The notes beneath the pieces were generated by a model, which made no database searches, was not told the DNA's origin, and saw only the letters and a list, made by a program, of their open reading frames with translations. The translations under genes were made by a program, and so were the position numbers. Below, piece after piece: positions 1 through 10,730 of a stretch of 64,000 bases of DNA. Origin of the DNA: Typhlomys cinereus (Eukaryota; Chordata; Mammalia; Rodentia; Platacanthomyidae); assembly GCA_023101885.1 (NCBI GenBank), contig JALPQD010000820.1:124001-188000 (forward strand), written 5' to 3'. Position 1 is the first letter of the stretch, and each line of letters begins with the position of its first letter.

Positions 1-240
1 GCTTCCAGATGTTATATCTACTTCAGATGTCAGATAGGGAGTCTGGGACAGTCTAATTGGAACACTATTCATTTTATAATCAAAATATATGCTTAGCCTC
101 AGACCATGATCTTACTTTGAGCAAGTCACTTGAAGCCTTCCGTCTTTAGGTTCCTCAATTATACATGGGCCTCATAGATATGGATCTTTACCTTAACAAA
201 GTTGTCCTATGGCTTATGTGAGAAGTTATTTGTAAATGAC
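1..240. other. Unique non-coding sequence
   Basis: AT-rich single-copy-looking DNA with no repeat I recognise and no supported gene. If the minus-strand frame at 241-630 is a terminal exon, this would be the start of its 3' UTR, but no clear AATAAA lies on that strand here. Confidence 0.4.
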
Positions 241-630
241 CTAGAACTTGTCTTCTATAGTATTGGCAAAAAGCAATTGTATATCAAGTTTAATGGCAAT
301 GTAAGTTGAGGATGTATAGTGTCTCAATGCTTCTTTGTTTCTTTCTCCAGGAGCTTTGGAATGTTCAGGTAAGGAGTACCAAACATTTTCACATACTGCA
401 CCAGATTTTATATTAGGAGGTACTGAAACATTAAGAGAAATCTCTGTCCTCCAGTAGCTTGCAGATGTGGTGTCAGCTTTTGTAGAAGTGCTACTCACAG
501 GGATATGCATGTTGTATGTTTTCATAGTTGTATTACTTTGGAAAAAGGCTTTCCCTATTCTGAGCTTCTGTTTCTCTATCAATGCCAAGAGGTCATTTAT
601 GTATGCCTCAAATTCTCCTATTTCCAACAT
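241..630 (-). CDS. Unrecognised 129-codon frame; possible last coding exon or pseudogene
   Basis: I do not recognise this protein. The frame runs from an ATG (MLEIGEFEAYINDLL...) to a TAG (...ANTIEDKF). Its composition is protein-like rather than simple repeat: mixed charged residues, a short amphipathic start (residues 5-25), and a Ser/Thr-rich middle (residues 30-65). It overlaps no repeat family that I see. Just upstream on the same strand, the sequence 'gtctttgtag' could be a splice acceptor at about 640, and an in-frame TAA lies beyond it, so the frame could be a terminal exon with its own stop codon. A retro-pseudogene fragment or a chance frame remains possible, because 129 codons can occur by chance in 64 kb. 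A translated search against rodent proteomes would decide. Confidence 0.25.
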   Translation of the reverse strand: MLEIGEFEAYINDLLALIEKQKLRIGKAFFQSNTTMKTYNMHIPVSSTSTKADTTSASYWRTEISLNVSVPPNIKSGAVCENVWYSLPEHSKAPGERNKEALRHYTSSTYIAIKLDIQLLFANTIEDKF

Positions 631-1738
631 TCTGCATCTACAAAGACCTTAATTAGTGGCATGTGGTGAGGATCATGTCCATGCTCAGTGTATAAAGTCA
701 ACATCACCCTAGAAAAACTCACACTCTCTGAACACAGAGAATACTAATTACAATGGAGAAGGAACTCAGAAGCCAGTGATGAGCCATGTATGAAACCACT
801 CTCATCCCAGGCTACAGGGACAAAGCAGAAATGGATGTGTCAAAGTCCTAGGTTAAGGTCACCTGTTGGGACCTAGAACCAGATAGATTTGTCTACTGGT
901 CATAGTCGAGACAGTCAGGGCCAGACAGTGCCTGAGTAAGGGAAAGGACACAGACCCCAGGCTTTGCTTTCCTCTGTCTTAGTTTTGATTTCAGCTCAAC
1001 TCTCTCATTAGGAACTGCACACTTCTGATACAAAGCAGAGCACAAGAAGAGTGAAGTGGAACCAAGTACAAACAGCACACACGCTGGCTGCTGTCCAAGG
1101 TGTTCCATGATCCTCCAGGAAGCTTCGGAAGTGCTGGAGGAAATCAAGTTCATATTGACAAAGCAACAAATAATGCTCTGCTTCACTGATACATCTTATT
1201 TGAGACCTAGGAATTTGGTCTCATTTTTCAGAGACCAAAGTTGCCCAAATATACACAGCAAATGAAAGTAGAGCAAGATTGGAACGCACTACCAGTTGCC
1301 TCCGAGGACAGAATCTTTCTTCTGTATACAATACCCATGAGAAGGGACCAGTGAGATGTGCATCCAGATAGAAAGTCTCTTTGCTCTCCGAGAACTGGGA
1401 TCAACTGGGCTGGAATCATTTTGGAAGGTTTTACAGAAGTGGCAGGACTTTGGGGCTTCTTGAAGGACTTATAAAAGCAATAGATAAAATTCCTTTTGCT
1501 CATCTCTCTCTGAGAAAGCAGCCCTTTCTATCTTTCTGAAGATCACATTTAAGTTTGGAATGATGAAACATAATATTGCTTCCAAAGACCCTGATGGGCT
1601 GTTTGGTCAGACACAGAGCACGCAAAGCCATTGTCACATCTCACAGCCCTACAACTGCAAGGACTTCCCAGAATGCATCTGGGTGTCTACCACCAACATT
1701 TGTGCCTGTGCCCTGTCGGAGAATTACCTGCATGTTTG
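631..1738. other. Unique non-coding sequence
   Basis: About 1.1 kb with no recognisable repeat. Overlapping frames on both strands of up to 97 codons (893-1186 minus, 1228-1503 minus) have no protein-like family signature and no paired splice signals, so I treat them as chance. Confidence 0.4.
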
Positions 1739-1775
1739 ATTCTCTCTCTCTGTGTCTTTCTCTCTCTCTGTCTCA
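1739..1775. repeat. (TC)n simple repeat, interrupted
   Basis: Pyrimidine dinucleotide run, broken by TGTG and TTTC. Confidence 0.8.
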
Positions 1776-3747
1776 GGGAACTGAATCTCTACTGGCTATA
1801 CATCTGAGAACTCTCAAGAATACTGTTTATTCCTTGAGAAATCTGGAATGAATTAAGCCAAATAAATTGGCTCTCCACGTGGCTGTTTCAAATGGCAGCA
1901 AGGAAACAATATGCGCTGCTTCCCTCCCTTTTTCTTCTTCTTCTTTTCCTTTGCGAGGAGGGGTGATAAAAACATACTCATATCCATGGAAAAATTCTAT
2001 TTGGTCAAATCATGCTCTGTGTCTCCTGCAAGCCTTTGATCAGAAGATTAAGGTGTCTCAGAAGAGTGTTAGAAGAGGAAGCAAGCTGGAGAATCCATTC
2101 TAGTGCATGTCTGGAACCCCAAGCAACATAAATCTCCCCAGAGCTGAGAGGTCTGCAGAGCCAACCTGAAGCTGTGTTGCCAGGGCTACTGGCGTAGTTA
2201 GCAAACACAACAATGAACTTTTTCCTCTTGGTTTTCTGCCAGTCTTACCTTTCTCCTCCAAGCCAAGCATTCATCAAAATAAAGTCACATGGGGACTTGG
2301 AAACATTGTTTAGAAAAAAATTAGAAAGAATAATGTAAAGTGAAACAATGAGGGCATAATTAATCATGACCATACCTGACATCTTCATTATTTTGACTGC
2401 TTAACCTTGGTAACAATAACACTTTTGAGCATTGTGCTAAATTCTTAGCATACTGTTATCTCATTTACAGGTAAACAATTGCTCCATTCTCAAAGTTCTT
2501 ATTACTTAAAAGGCAGAAAATTGAGAAATCGAATCACTTTTGTGAACTCGCTTTTAGAACTCATAGAGCTCAGATTTCAGTATGAAGTCCCTCTAACTGG
2601 GATGCCTCGACTCTAAACCCCTAAGTCCATACTATATAGGGAAGACATGGAGGTGTCTTGCCCAGATTCCCCATTGGGAAAGGACTGGTTTCAGCTGTTA
2701 AAAGTGCTTTTGGTAGACAGAGTTCAGCTTTTTATGGCGAACATCAGAGCTTCAGAGAACTATTTTACCTAAGGTCAGACCTTTCCAGGCTCTTCCCATC
2801 TAGCGACTAATGGGTAGTACCCATAGACTCTCTTCTATTGTCATCTTTCATGATATAGCTCTATTTTGTTGAGGAGGTAGGATTTTTCTATAATCATACC
2901 AATAAGATCAGAACTTTTCACCCTTGCATTTGGCTAATACCCATTTTCATTTAATTATGAGTCCACAAAGGTAAAGCTACTTCTATTGGATACTTGGTAT
3001 CCATGGTCAAAGTGGAAGACCTTTATGTTAACCTCATTGTGTCCAAGCATTCCTTTGTTCAGAGAGGACAAATATCTGAGAATTTTACTGAAAACACAGA
3101 GCTCTCAATATTTGTAGGTTTTACTTCTCAGCTAGAAAGTATCCTTCTCTTTCATAGCCTCCAGTTACTAGAGACAATTTGTCATTCTGCTTCATTGGCA
3201 CAAATTAATCAAGGTGATGTTTCAGGAATTTATTCTGTGGATAGTCATGAGATTTTTATATCTGGACTAGGCTGCAATATACAATGTACAAATTAATATG
3301 GATGTGAGGCCATAATTGCTCACGAATGATTTGTCATTTATATTTTATTTATAACTTTCCAAAAGCCATCTATTCTGATTAAAATAAACCAAGTTAAAGT
3401 TATTGAGGTCTCTTGAATCTTCTTCAAAGACAGAGTCTGTATTGGACCAGCTCTTGATAGAACCTGCAGTAATCTTCCGTCTTTCTGCAGCAAATATTGA
3501 TTTCAGCAGGGATCAGGTTGGGGAACTAAATATGATTTGGCCCACTGTGCCTCCCTCCCTGAGATTCTTAAGGATGACACTGGTATCCTCTATCTCTATA
3601 GAATGTGGCATTATTAATTTACTACCTTAGCCAAGGGAGTAAAGGGTCTTCTCTTCTATATTATAATAGTCTTTCCCTCATAGGCACAATGTGTGAGTGA
3701 CTTTAATTTAATTTCAATTCCATTTGTATCATCAGGGACTCAAGGAG
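1776..3747. other. Unique non-coding sequence
   Basis: About 2 kb without a repeat family I can name and without a convincing exon. The frames at 1867-2103 and 2994-3296 (plus) lack any signature. Confidence 0.4.
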
Positions 3748-3800
3748 TAATGACCAGGCACTGGTCATTACATGATTTGCCTGGTCATTACATGATTTGG
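3748..3800. repeat. Inverted repeat joined to a 20-bp tandem duplication
   Basis: A 10-bp arm (taatgaccag, 3748-3757) is followed after three bases by its exact complement (ctggtcatta, 3761-3770), giving a tight hairpin. The right arm opens a 20-bp unit (3761-3780) repeated at once at 3781-3800 with one mismatch at the last base. Confidence 0.8.
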
Positions 3801-4512
3801 GACGATAATTCCATTTTCAAGGCTTTTATATGACTCCACTTTCGTAGATCTGGTACAATTCTACACATTTTTTTTTTTTTTGAGTTTCCATTTTTCCTGG
3901 TAAACTGAGTAAGCTCCATTTGGAGAAAACCTGTGAAAATGAACACAAGTGCAGATTTGAAGTATAACAGTACTCTCTTTCTTGGGCACTAAACTAGATT
4001 GGGTAAGTTGGTAAAGGATTGGGACAAACTCCTCTAGTCTCTTGTCCCCATTCTTGTTGAGTTGTATGTACTCACGGACCTGTTTTTCTGAACATCTCTA
4101 TAATACTATGTATCAAGCCCCACTCTAATTTTATTCATCTTTATGATAACTTCAGTTCTAGCTTTGGGAGTTAAATGCTGCCAACAGACTTCTGTAACCA
4201 CAGTGAAAAAGGAAGGATGGCATCCATATTATGATCAGTAAATTAGCTTCTGGGACAGTTCTCCTACCATGGTGACAAATCTCCTATAAGCTGTTTGACA
4301 GAGTAGAGAGCTTCATCTCTACTTGGATAAGAAGGCGCTTCTTGACATTGGGCCCCAGAGAAGAAAAGAATCACACAGACTGGGTGTGTTTCCTATTGCT
4401 TTCAAGTGTCCCCAAGTGGTGGGCTCATATTCAATGAAGGAAATAAGAGCCATGTACAATACTTAATTAAATCTGATATAGTTAACATATTTTCTTTTCT
4501 TTTTTGCCTTAT
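3801..4512. other. Unique non-coding sequence
   Basis: Nothing recognised apart from a short poly-T run near 3869. Confidence 0.4.
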
Positions 4513-4528
4513 TTTTATTTGACTTTTT

Positions 4529-4811
4529 TTTAATTTTTTTATTATTATTATTTATTCAATTGTGGTGTGCGTGTATGTATGTGCGCGCGCATGTGTGTAT
4601 GTGTGTGTGTAGAACCACGGACGAATTCGCGAACCACCATGGACGCCTCCACCTCCTTCTGCCCAGGTATTCACAGGCTCCGCCCTACCAGGGCCAGAAG
4701 CGCAGGCCGCCCCCGCTTCCGCCTGGCGTCTATACGTGGGATCTGGGATACGAACTCAGGACCTTCTGCCTGTAAGGAGGAGGATTAACCCCTGAGCCAC
4801 CTCTCCAGCCC
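4529..4811 (-). mobile_element. Young GC-rich tRNA-headed SINE, nested in a B1
   Basis: Minus-strand copy: read backwards it starts GGGCTGGAGAGGTGGCTCAG (tRNA-like head with pol III A and B boxes), continues through a GC-rich core, a (CA)n/(TG)n segment and an AATAATAAT tail. A perfect 16-bp target duplication (ttttatttgacttttt) flanks it at 4513-4528 and 4812-4827. The target lies in the A-rich tail of the B1 element immediately to the right. The same sequence recurs at 12801, 24344 and 49784 with few differences, so it belongs to the younger of two subfamilies in the window. Confidence 0.9.
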
Positions 4812-4821
4812 TTTTATTTGA

Positions 4822-4936
4822 CTTTTTGAGACAGCGTTTTACGAAGCTTAGACTGGTCTTGAACTTATGTAGGCAGGAATGACCTTTAATTCTTGCCTGT
4901 ATCTCCTAAGTCCTCTGCATAATTTATCATGTCCAG
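4822..4936 (-). mobile_element. B1-like (7SL-derived) SINE, old
   Basis: Antisense B1 order is visible: a 'tttttgagacag' start, 'gactggtcttgaactt', then 'cctgtatctcctaagtcc' and a diverged end. Its tail was the target of the SINE at 4529-4811. Confidence 0.75.
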
Positions 4937-4953
4937 CTGATAAGTATTAACTT

Positions 4954-4981
4954 ACACACACACACACACACACACACACAC
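4954..4981. repeat. (AC)n microsatellite
   Basis: About 14 uninterrupted AC units. Confidence 0.95.
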
Positions 4982-5099
4982 GTAAAAGATAAGTGTATTT
5001 AAAATTTAGGATTAAATTATCCAAATGTTTACATTAAAATCAAATCGTTTCAGAATAAATGCCTGATTCATCATGAAGATGACAAGAAAAATATTTTCA

Positions 5100-5452
5100 C
5101 AAGGGATTAACAGACATAATAGAGTCCCCATACTGAAGGGGAGCCCAAGAAAGGGCTCTGGGCTATGCCACTGAGTCCTTACCCCTCACTAGGGTGGAGG
5201 ACTCAGAGGGAGGTCTGGCATTTACACAAAAGGATATTCCAGGGCATGGAAGGGAGGAAGAGGGACGCACTGGGAAAAGAGGAGGAAGGGAGGGGAAAAG
5301 GGGGGGAGTGCAAGGAGGGACTGGGGAGGGGAGGAGGGAAGGAGAGGATAGGGGTACCTATTGAGCTTGTATGATTGGGAAAAAAATAAAATGTGGGGAA
5401 AAAACAAAAGAAATCTAATAAAAAAAGAAATGATAGGAAGATGCTAGATAAA
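5100..5452 (+). mobile_element. L1 3' end, 5'-truncated, with target duplication
   Basis: This matches the terminal part of the 3' UTR of the L1 at 16.1-22.2 kb: 'ggctctgggc..atgcc', a G-rich purine stretch (about 5247-5355), then 'acctattgagcttgtatga' and an A-rich tail. A perfect 16-bp duplication (aagaaaaatattttca) sits at 5084-5099 and 5453-5468, which is direct evidence of target-primed insertion. No coding part is included. Confidence 0.9.
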
Positions 5453-5468
5453 AAGAAAAATATTTTCA

Positions 5469-5719
5469 TGGTTATCTTTTATTGGGTGATCATGAGATTC
5501 ATTGAAGAAGAAGAATACCACAGGGGGACTTCAATAAGGTGGGGACATAACACACTTCCTCTTGCATCTACAGTCTCATCTTACATTTCCTCACAGTAAA
5601 CTTCATACATATCTCCCAGTTTTTGCCATGATTAGCAAACTACCCGGCAAAATTTATTTTTCCATTAATTCATTTATTTTTTAATCATTACTGGATAAGT
5701 AATGTGTCTCCACAGGGAG

Positions 5720-5764
<45 letters not shown>

Positions 5765-6254
5765 ACACTAAATGAATAAATGAATAAAGTCTTAAAAAAT
5801 AGAAATAAAAAAGTGACCTTTCTAAATCTCTTAGGTTGGACACGACTCACATAGAGTCTTAGGAATTTATATTTGCTTCTAGAGAACCTGAGTCTTTGGA
5901 CAGCTTCTAAATCACAAATCCTGTGTTTTCAGAATGTTTCAGTCTTCATTTTACCACATTTGATCTTCCCAATGGTCCTAGGAGGTAAGAGGTTAGCTAT
6001 CATGTGTGGAAATGTCAATGATCCTGGAAATCAAAAAACAAGAGTTTTCATTTTTCTCTATTCATAATATTCATATTCATATTTTATGACTCATGAAAGG
6101 TAAGTGTGTCCACTACTTCAGCCATAGATCCCTTAGTTCAGAACCTCATTAATCTGGTTGCTTCCTAGCTGGTCACTCAGCATCCATAGCTACTTCCTCC
6201 CTAACCTAATCCTCCTCCTTCTTCATATTGAACATGGCCAGGATTATGGCCCTA
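5469..6254. other. Unique sequence with an (AC)n microsatellite at 5721-5763
   Basis: The only structured element is about 21 AC units at 5721-5763. A GTAAGT donor-like motif at 6099 has no plausible exon in front of it. Confidence 0.5.
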
Positions 6255-6630
6255 CTTTGCATGACCTGCACAATGACTGGCATAGCATTGACCCCCAAAG
6301 TCTAACATGGGTCTCAGGAACTAGGATCCTTAGAAGCAAGGGATTAATAGCCACAATAGTGTTCCTATACTAAAGGGGAACACAAGAAAGGGCTCTGGGC
6401 AATGCTACTGAGTTCTTACACCTCATCAGAGAGGAGGACCCAGAAGTTTGAAATGCACACGAAAGGATGCTCCAGGGAGGGGGAGGAGGGGGTACTGGGA
6501 GAAAGGGAAGGGGGAGGAAAGGAAGGGAAAAGGGGGGGAGGAAGCAAGGGGGTCTGGGGAGTGGTGGAGGGGACAGGGTACCTATTAAGTTTATATGAGT
6601 GGAAAAAATAAATAAATTAAAAAAAAGAAT
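6255..6630 (+). mobile_element. L1 3' end, 5'-truncated
   Basis: Same 3' UTR segment as at 21.8-22.19 kb: 'tttgcatgacctgcac', 'tgacccccaaagtcta', a G-rich purine block (about 6470-6580), 'acctattaagtttatatgag' and an A-rich tail. The flanks gattatggccct (about 6241) and gaattatggtcct (about 6627) look like a slightly decayed target duplication. Confidence 0.85.
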
Positions 6631-6639
6631 TATGGTCCT

Positions 6640-7021
6640 AATATAAAAATCTGTTCATACCCTTTTTTACTTTAGACTACCAACAGCTTATGGGGTGAAA
6701 TCCAAGTCCTCCACTCCATTGGTCAATCTATTTCCAATCTATTACCAGCTCTGTCAATCACTTACCATAATCTCTCTTCACAGTCCCCTTTTAGCTGCAC
6801 TAAGAAAAATAAGTCATTTTGTCCTTAAACATCATGTTCTCTTTGCTGGTAAACAGCAATCATGTAGTTTGCTCACCCAGCTGGTATTTACTGCATGAAG
6901 TGCTCCACTCTTTTATCTTCAGCAATGGAGCATTTTGCTGGACTATAACATTGTTCGCATTATTTCAATGGTTCATTTATCAAACTGGATTGAAGATCCT
7001 GAAGGGTAGAAAGCACACTAT
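6640..7021. other. Unique non-coding sequence
   Basis: Nothing recognised. The 131-codon plus frame at 6819-7214 runs into an antisense B1, so it is a chance frame. Confidence 0.45.
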
Positions 7022-7024
7022 ATT

Positions 7025-7172
7025 TCCAATGGTAATCTTGGTACACTACATAGCCCTGACTGGCCTAGAACTGTCGATACAGATCAGACAGGCCTCAGAC
7101 TTTCAGCAATCTTCCTCATTCTACCTTCTGAGTGTTGAGAGCATAGACATGTGCTGCCATGCCTTTTTAAAA
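7025..7172 (-). mobile_element. B1-like SINE, old
   Basis: Antisense B1 signature: 'tagccctgactggcctagaact', 'cagacaggcctcagactt', 'ttctgagtgttgagagcatagacatgtgctgccatgcc'-type order, diverged. Confidence 0.8.
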
Positions 7173-7249
7173 ATCAAATTTTGTGCTATTCTCACATGTC
7201 AGAAGCTGCATTAAAATATAGTCATAAAATTTAAACATCAGTTTAAAGC

Positions 7250-8000
7250 TTACAACTGCCATCTTAACAGTATTATACCACAGATATTATTTGGCCAATT
7301 GCTTTACTTATTAACCTCAATTTAAAATGTTATCCTTTTGGAACATGCAATTCTAAACAAAGATTTTATATATATATGTGATATAAATATTATTTGTAAA
7401 CATAACATGATTTATTTATAAATGTGTCACAATTCATCTCACATCCTCCTGTTTGATGGACAGTTAGGCTACTTCATAGTTTACTTTGGCAAGCAGTGAT
7501 GTCATATTTTTTCCTGGTTCCTTATGCATGTATACAAATAGTAATTGCATCTTCAACTTTGCTAGACATTACCAAACAATACCTCTCTTAAGTAGATCAA
7601 TCAACACAACACTAAATAGTATGAGAGCATTTAATTACTCAATTGCACTAATGCAAAATTTAAAACATATATAAACGATGTCATTTTTATTAATTTTATA
7701 TCAGAAGGTTCTCATTTCATTTCCTGATTTTTTACAGGTATGTGTACACCTCTGTAAAACAAAACCACCAACCCAAATATAGAATAATTTCATCATCCCC
7801 TAAAATTTCCTGCAAGCCTTTTACGTCAATCCCTTTTCCCAGTTCTGCCCTCAGACAACCACTAATTGAATTTCTGTCATCAGAGATTAGTTTTGACTTC
7901 TCTGAAATTTCATTTCTCTGAATACATGAAGTCTGTGTTGTCTGTGCCTGTGTTGTCTGGCTTTTTTACTTAGCATCAAGGAGTTTCTTTCCCAGAACTA
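7250..8000 (-). mobile_element. Ancient L1M-type remnant, probable
   Basis: AT-rich sequence that includes 'cagttctgccctcagacaa' and 'ttgtctggcttttttactta', resembling antisense 3' parts of old mammalian L1s. Heavily decayed, with no frame. The identification rests on recalled consensus features. Confidence 0.35.
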
Positions 8001-8079
8001 ATTTTGCATCTGTATTTATTTACATTTGATATCAGGGTGATATGAACTGGGGCACGTCTGATCCTCCTTTATTTTTCTG

Positions 8080-8520
8080 ACAAATCTTAAACATAATTGG
8101 CTTTATTTTTTAAATATTTGATAAGCATTTATCAAGGAATCTACATAGGCATAAGAATTTTTATAGATGTATGATTAATCATAAATTCCAATTATTTAAT
8201 AGATAGGCCATTTTTATTTTGCAGTTTTCCTTGAACTCAGGTTGGTAATTTGTTCAAAGAAATTTATCTGTTTTCCCAATGCATTTGACTTGTTAGTATG
8301 GATTATTTGTTGCCCTTTTAATATCTGTAGGACCTATAATATTGTTTCTTTATTTAGAATCTGATACTAGTCATTTGTGTCTTTTCTCCTTTTTTCTTGG
8401 TCACTGTAGGGATTTGTCACTGTTATTGGCCACTAGAGAGAAGCAGCTTTAGATTTTATTGATTTTTTTCTCTACTCTCTATTTTTTGTTCCACTGATTT
8501 TCACTTATTTTCCTATTTCA
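8080..8520 (-). pseudogene. Ancient L1 ORF2 remnant, antisense
   Basis: The order 'ctgtaggacctataat', 'catttgtgtcttttctcc', 'ttagattttattgattttt' follows the antisense of old L1 ORF2 just upstream of the reverse transcriptase. No open frame survives. It is not collinear with the L1 debris at 9.7-12.5 kb and so is a separate fragment. Confidence 0.45.
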
Positions 8521-8559
8521 TCTGTCTCTCTGTCTGTCATTCCTGACCTCCTTCCCTCT

Positions 8560-8609
8560 GTCTGTTGTCTATCTGTCCATCAACTCATCTATCCTTATCT
8601 ATCTGTCTG

Positions 8610-8645
<36 letters not shown>
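8560..8645. repeat. (TATC)n tetranucleotide repeat
   Basis: A core of CTAT units at 8611-8644 with diverged CTGT/CTAT units before it. Confidence 0.9.
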
Positions 8646-8703
8646 CTTTTAAAGATTCAGATAAATGACTTCATATTTGTTTCACCTCTTTAAAAATAAT
8701 TAT

Positions 8704-8720
8704 CTGTGTGGTGTGGTGTG

Positions 8721-8762
<42 letters not shown>

Positions 8763-9000
8763 TAGATGGCACTGTGCCGTGTGTTCCTATGGAGGCCCAG
8801 AGTGACTTCAGAAATCATCCTGGATTGCTTCTACCTCCTTTTTGTTTTGCTCTGGAATTTCTTAGGCTCTGCCTTCCAGAGCCAGAAGTGCAATCTGTCG
8901 CTATTTCTGCCTGGTGTTTTTATATGAGATATGGGATCCAAACTCAGATCCTTCTCCTTGCAAGGAAGAAACTTCACTCCTGAGCCATCTCTCCAGCCCC
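8704..9000 (-). mobile_element. Older-subfamily tRNA-headed SINE with (GT)n tail
   Basis: Read on the minus strand: GGGGCTGGAGAGATGGCTCAG head, core, 'ggcctccatag' segment and a (CA)n stretch (about 8720-8760). It differs from the young copies by a less GC-rich core and an extra 'gatgtcac/ggcctccacagg' module. Confidence 0.85.
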
Positions 9001-9690
9001 AACATTTTTTTTCCTAGTGCAGACTATAGATCTAAAATTTTCACTCCAAAGCACTTGTGTGATAAGACAATTCTCCAAAGGTCTTGACAGCCATTAGCGT
9101 CTTTGCAAGTAGAGTCACTGATTGACTTTGTTTTAGGCTGTCCTTTCAACTATACTGATCTTGGGGTCTTGGGAGACAGTGTCTTCTTGTGTAGCCTGAA
9201 AAGATACAGATAAGGCCTAATTCTGTTGGAAGAGCAGATGTCATTTCTGCATGTTGTAAGAAGTTCAGAATTTCTCTCTTGCAGCACACTTCCCTGCATG
9301 AGAACGTGTGAAACCTTCTTGTTATCTTAAGCAAGGAACATCAGAGTAATACAAAAGGAAGATTGCTGGTAGTATCTACGCTATTTCTGTCCTTGACCCA
9401 AAAGTCTTTGTGTCTTTGGTTAGCACTTATGAAACTGTAGCTGACTAACTTATCAGATATATAGCCAGACGTGCTAGTCAACTTTTTGGCACCATGACAA
9501 AATGTCTGATGCAGAAGAAAAGATTTATGCAGTTCTTAGTTTTGGAGATTCAAAGGCATGGTGCTGGTACATTCCTCAACATATTTTATTCTATATAATG
9601 ATTATAGTCAGGCTAAACATCCTTTTTCTATGTTATGGGCTATTTGTTAAGTTCACTGGCACTTTTCATATGTTTGACTTGCTTTAAAAA
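9001..9690. other. Unique non-coding sequence
   Basis: No recognised repeat and no supported exon. Confidence 0.4.
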
Positions 9691-10720
9691 CTAGATCATC
9701 TTCTCCTTCTTGTTTGACATACTCAAGATATTCTAGTGATAATTCTTTGTCAGTTTCATTATTCTTCAAAATAGCTTGTTCTTTTCAATTTATGTATATT
9801 TTATTTAATGCATTTAAAAATGGATCAATACATCCACTTTATGGTCTGTGAGGGTGTTTAAAATAATTTATTACAATTTCCTCAAAAAATGAGCTATCTT
9901 CTCATATTTATTTCTCATAGATTTTAATCTACTTATTTGATTTCTGTATATGATATGAGGTTGAAAAATAATTTTTCTGAAAGAATATAATTATGCCCAT
10001 AATATATATTTGGATAATCCATTTTACTAGAAAGTCCACGATGCCCCATTGTTATAGATCAAGTTTCTATATATATGTCATTCATTTTTGGCACTTCATT
10101 TTTTTTCCACTCATACAAACTTAACAGGTATACTGGTCTCCTCCCTCCCACCAACCTCCCATCGCCTTGTGCCCCCTCCCCTACCCCCTCCCTTCCCATC
10201 CCCCAGTGCCTCCCCCTCCCATCCCCGGAGCATCCTTTAATGTGGCACTTCATTTTTTCATCATCTGTTTACCTATATTAACTTATGCTAATACCATATG
10301 GCTTTGACTATGGAGCTTTATACCAAAGTTTGAGATGCAGAGCTTTATAATAAAGTTTAAGATCTCAGATAGCTAGTCTTGGTTCTTTGAGCTCAGTAAA
10401 AGGTATGATTAAAATTTGGTTTTTAATGATGTAAACTATAAACTACTGAAAACTGGCAGTCTTTCCATATCAAGTCTCTCTAACTATGATCTTGATGTAG
10501 ACCTCCAGTTATATAGTAACACTTCCTGTCTTCAGAAATGCTTTTTGAAATCATTTTCCTAATAGGGAACATGGATATCCTTTCCTTGCACTTATTCCTA
10601 TATAATTTCAAGTTTTTAATCACTACTGAATGAGATGTGAATTTTTAATACAGTTTCTTATAGACCATCTCATTTTTGCTCCTGTGTCTTATCTCTGTTG
10701 GTTTCAATGCATTATTTAGT
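9691..10720 (-). mobile_element. Ancient L1 remnant, probable, split by a younger L1 end
   Basis: AT-rich debris such as 'gccccattgttatagatcaag' and 'gctaataccatatggctttg' resembles the antisense C-terminal part of old L1 ORF2. The young L1 3' end at 10105-10243 is inserted into it. Identification is by recalled resemblance only. Confidence 0.4.
10105..10243 (-). mobile_element. Very short L1 3' end with target duplication
   Basis: Reverse of the L1 terminal segment: on the minus strand a G-rich purine block is followed by 'acctgttaagtttgtatgag'-like sequence and an A tail. A 15-bp duplication (ggcacttcatttttt) lies at 10090-10104 and 10244-10258. Confidence 0.9.
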
Positions 10721-10730
10721 TAAAACAAAA

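Noticed and set aside
4560..4788. Recurring open frames with a shared RTTDEF/DASTSFCPG peptide, also at 12747-13045, 24361-24588 and 49638-50052
   Set aside because: They are translations of the minus strand of the young SINE. Repetition reflects recent copies, not a gene family.
6056..6105. GTAAGT donor-like site at 6099
   Set aside because: The preceding sequence is AT-rich with stops in the nearby frame and has no acceptor.
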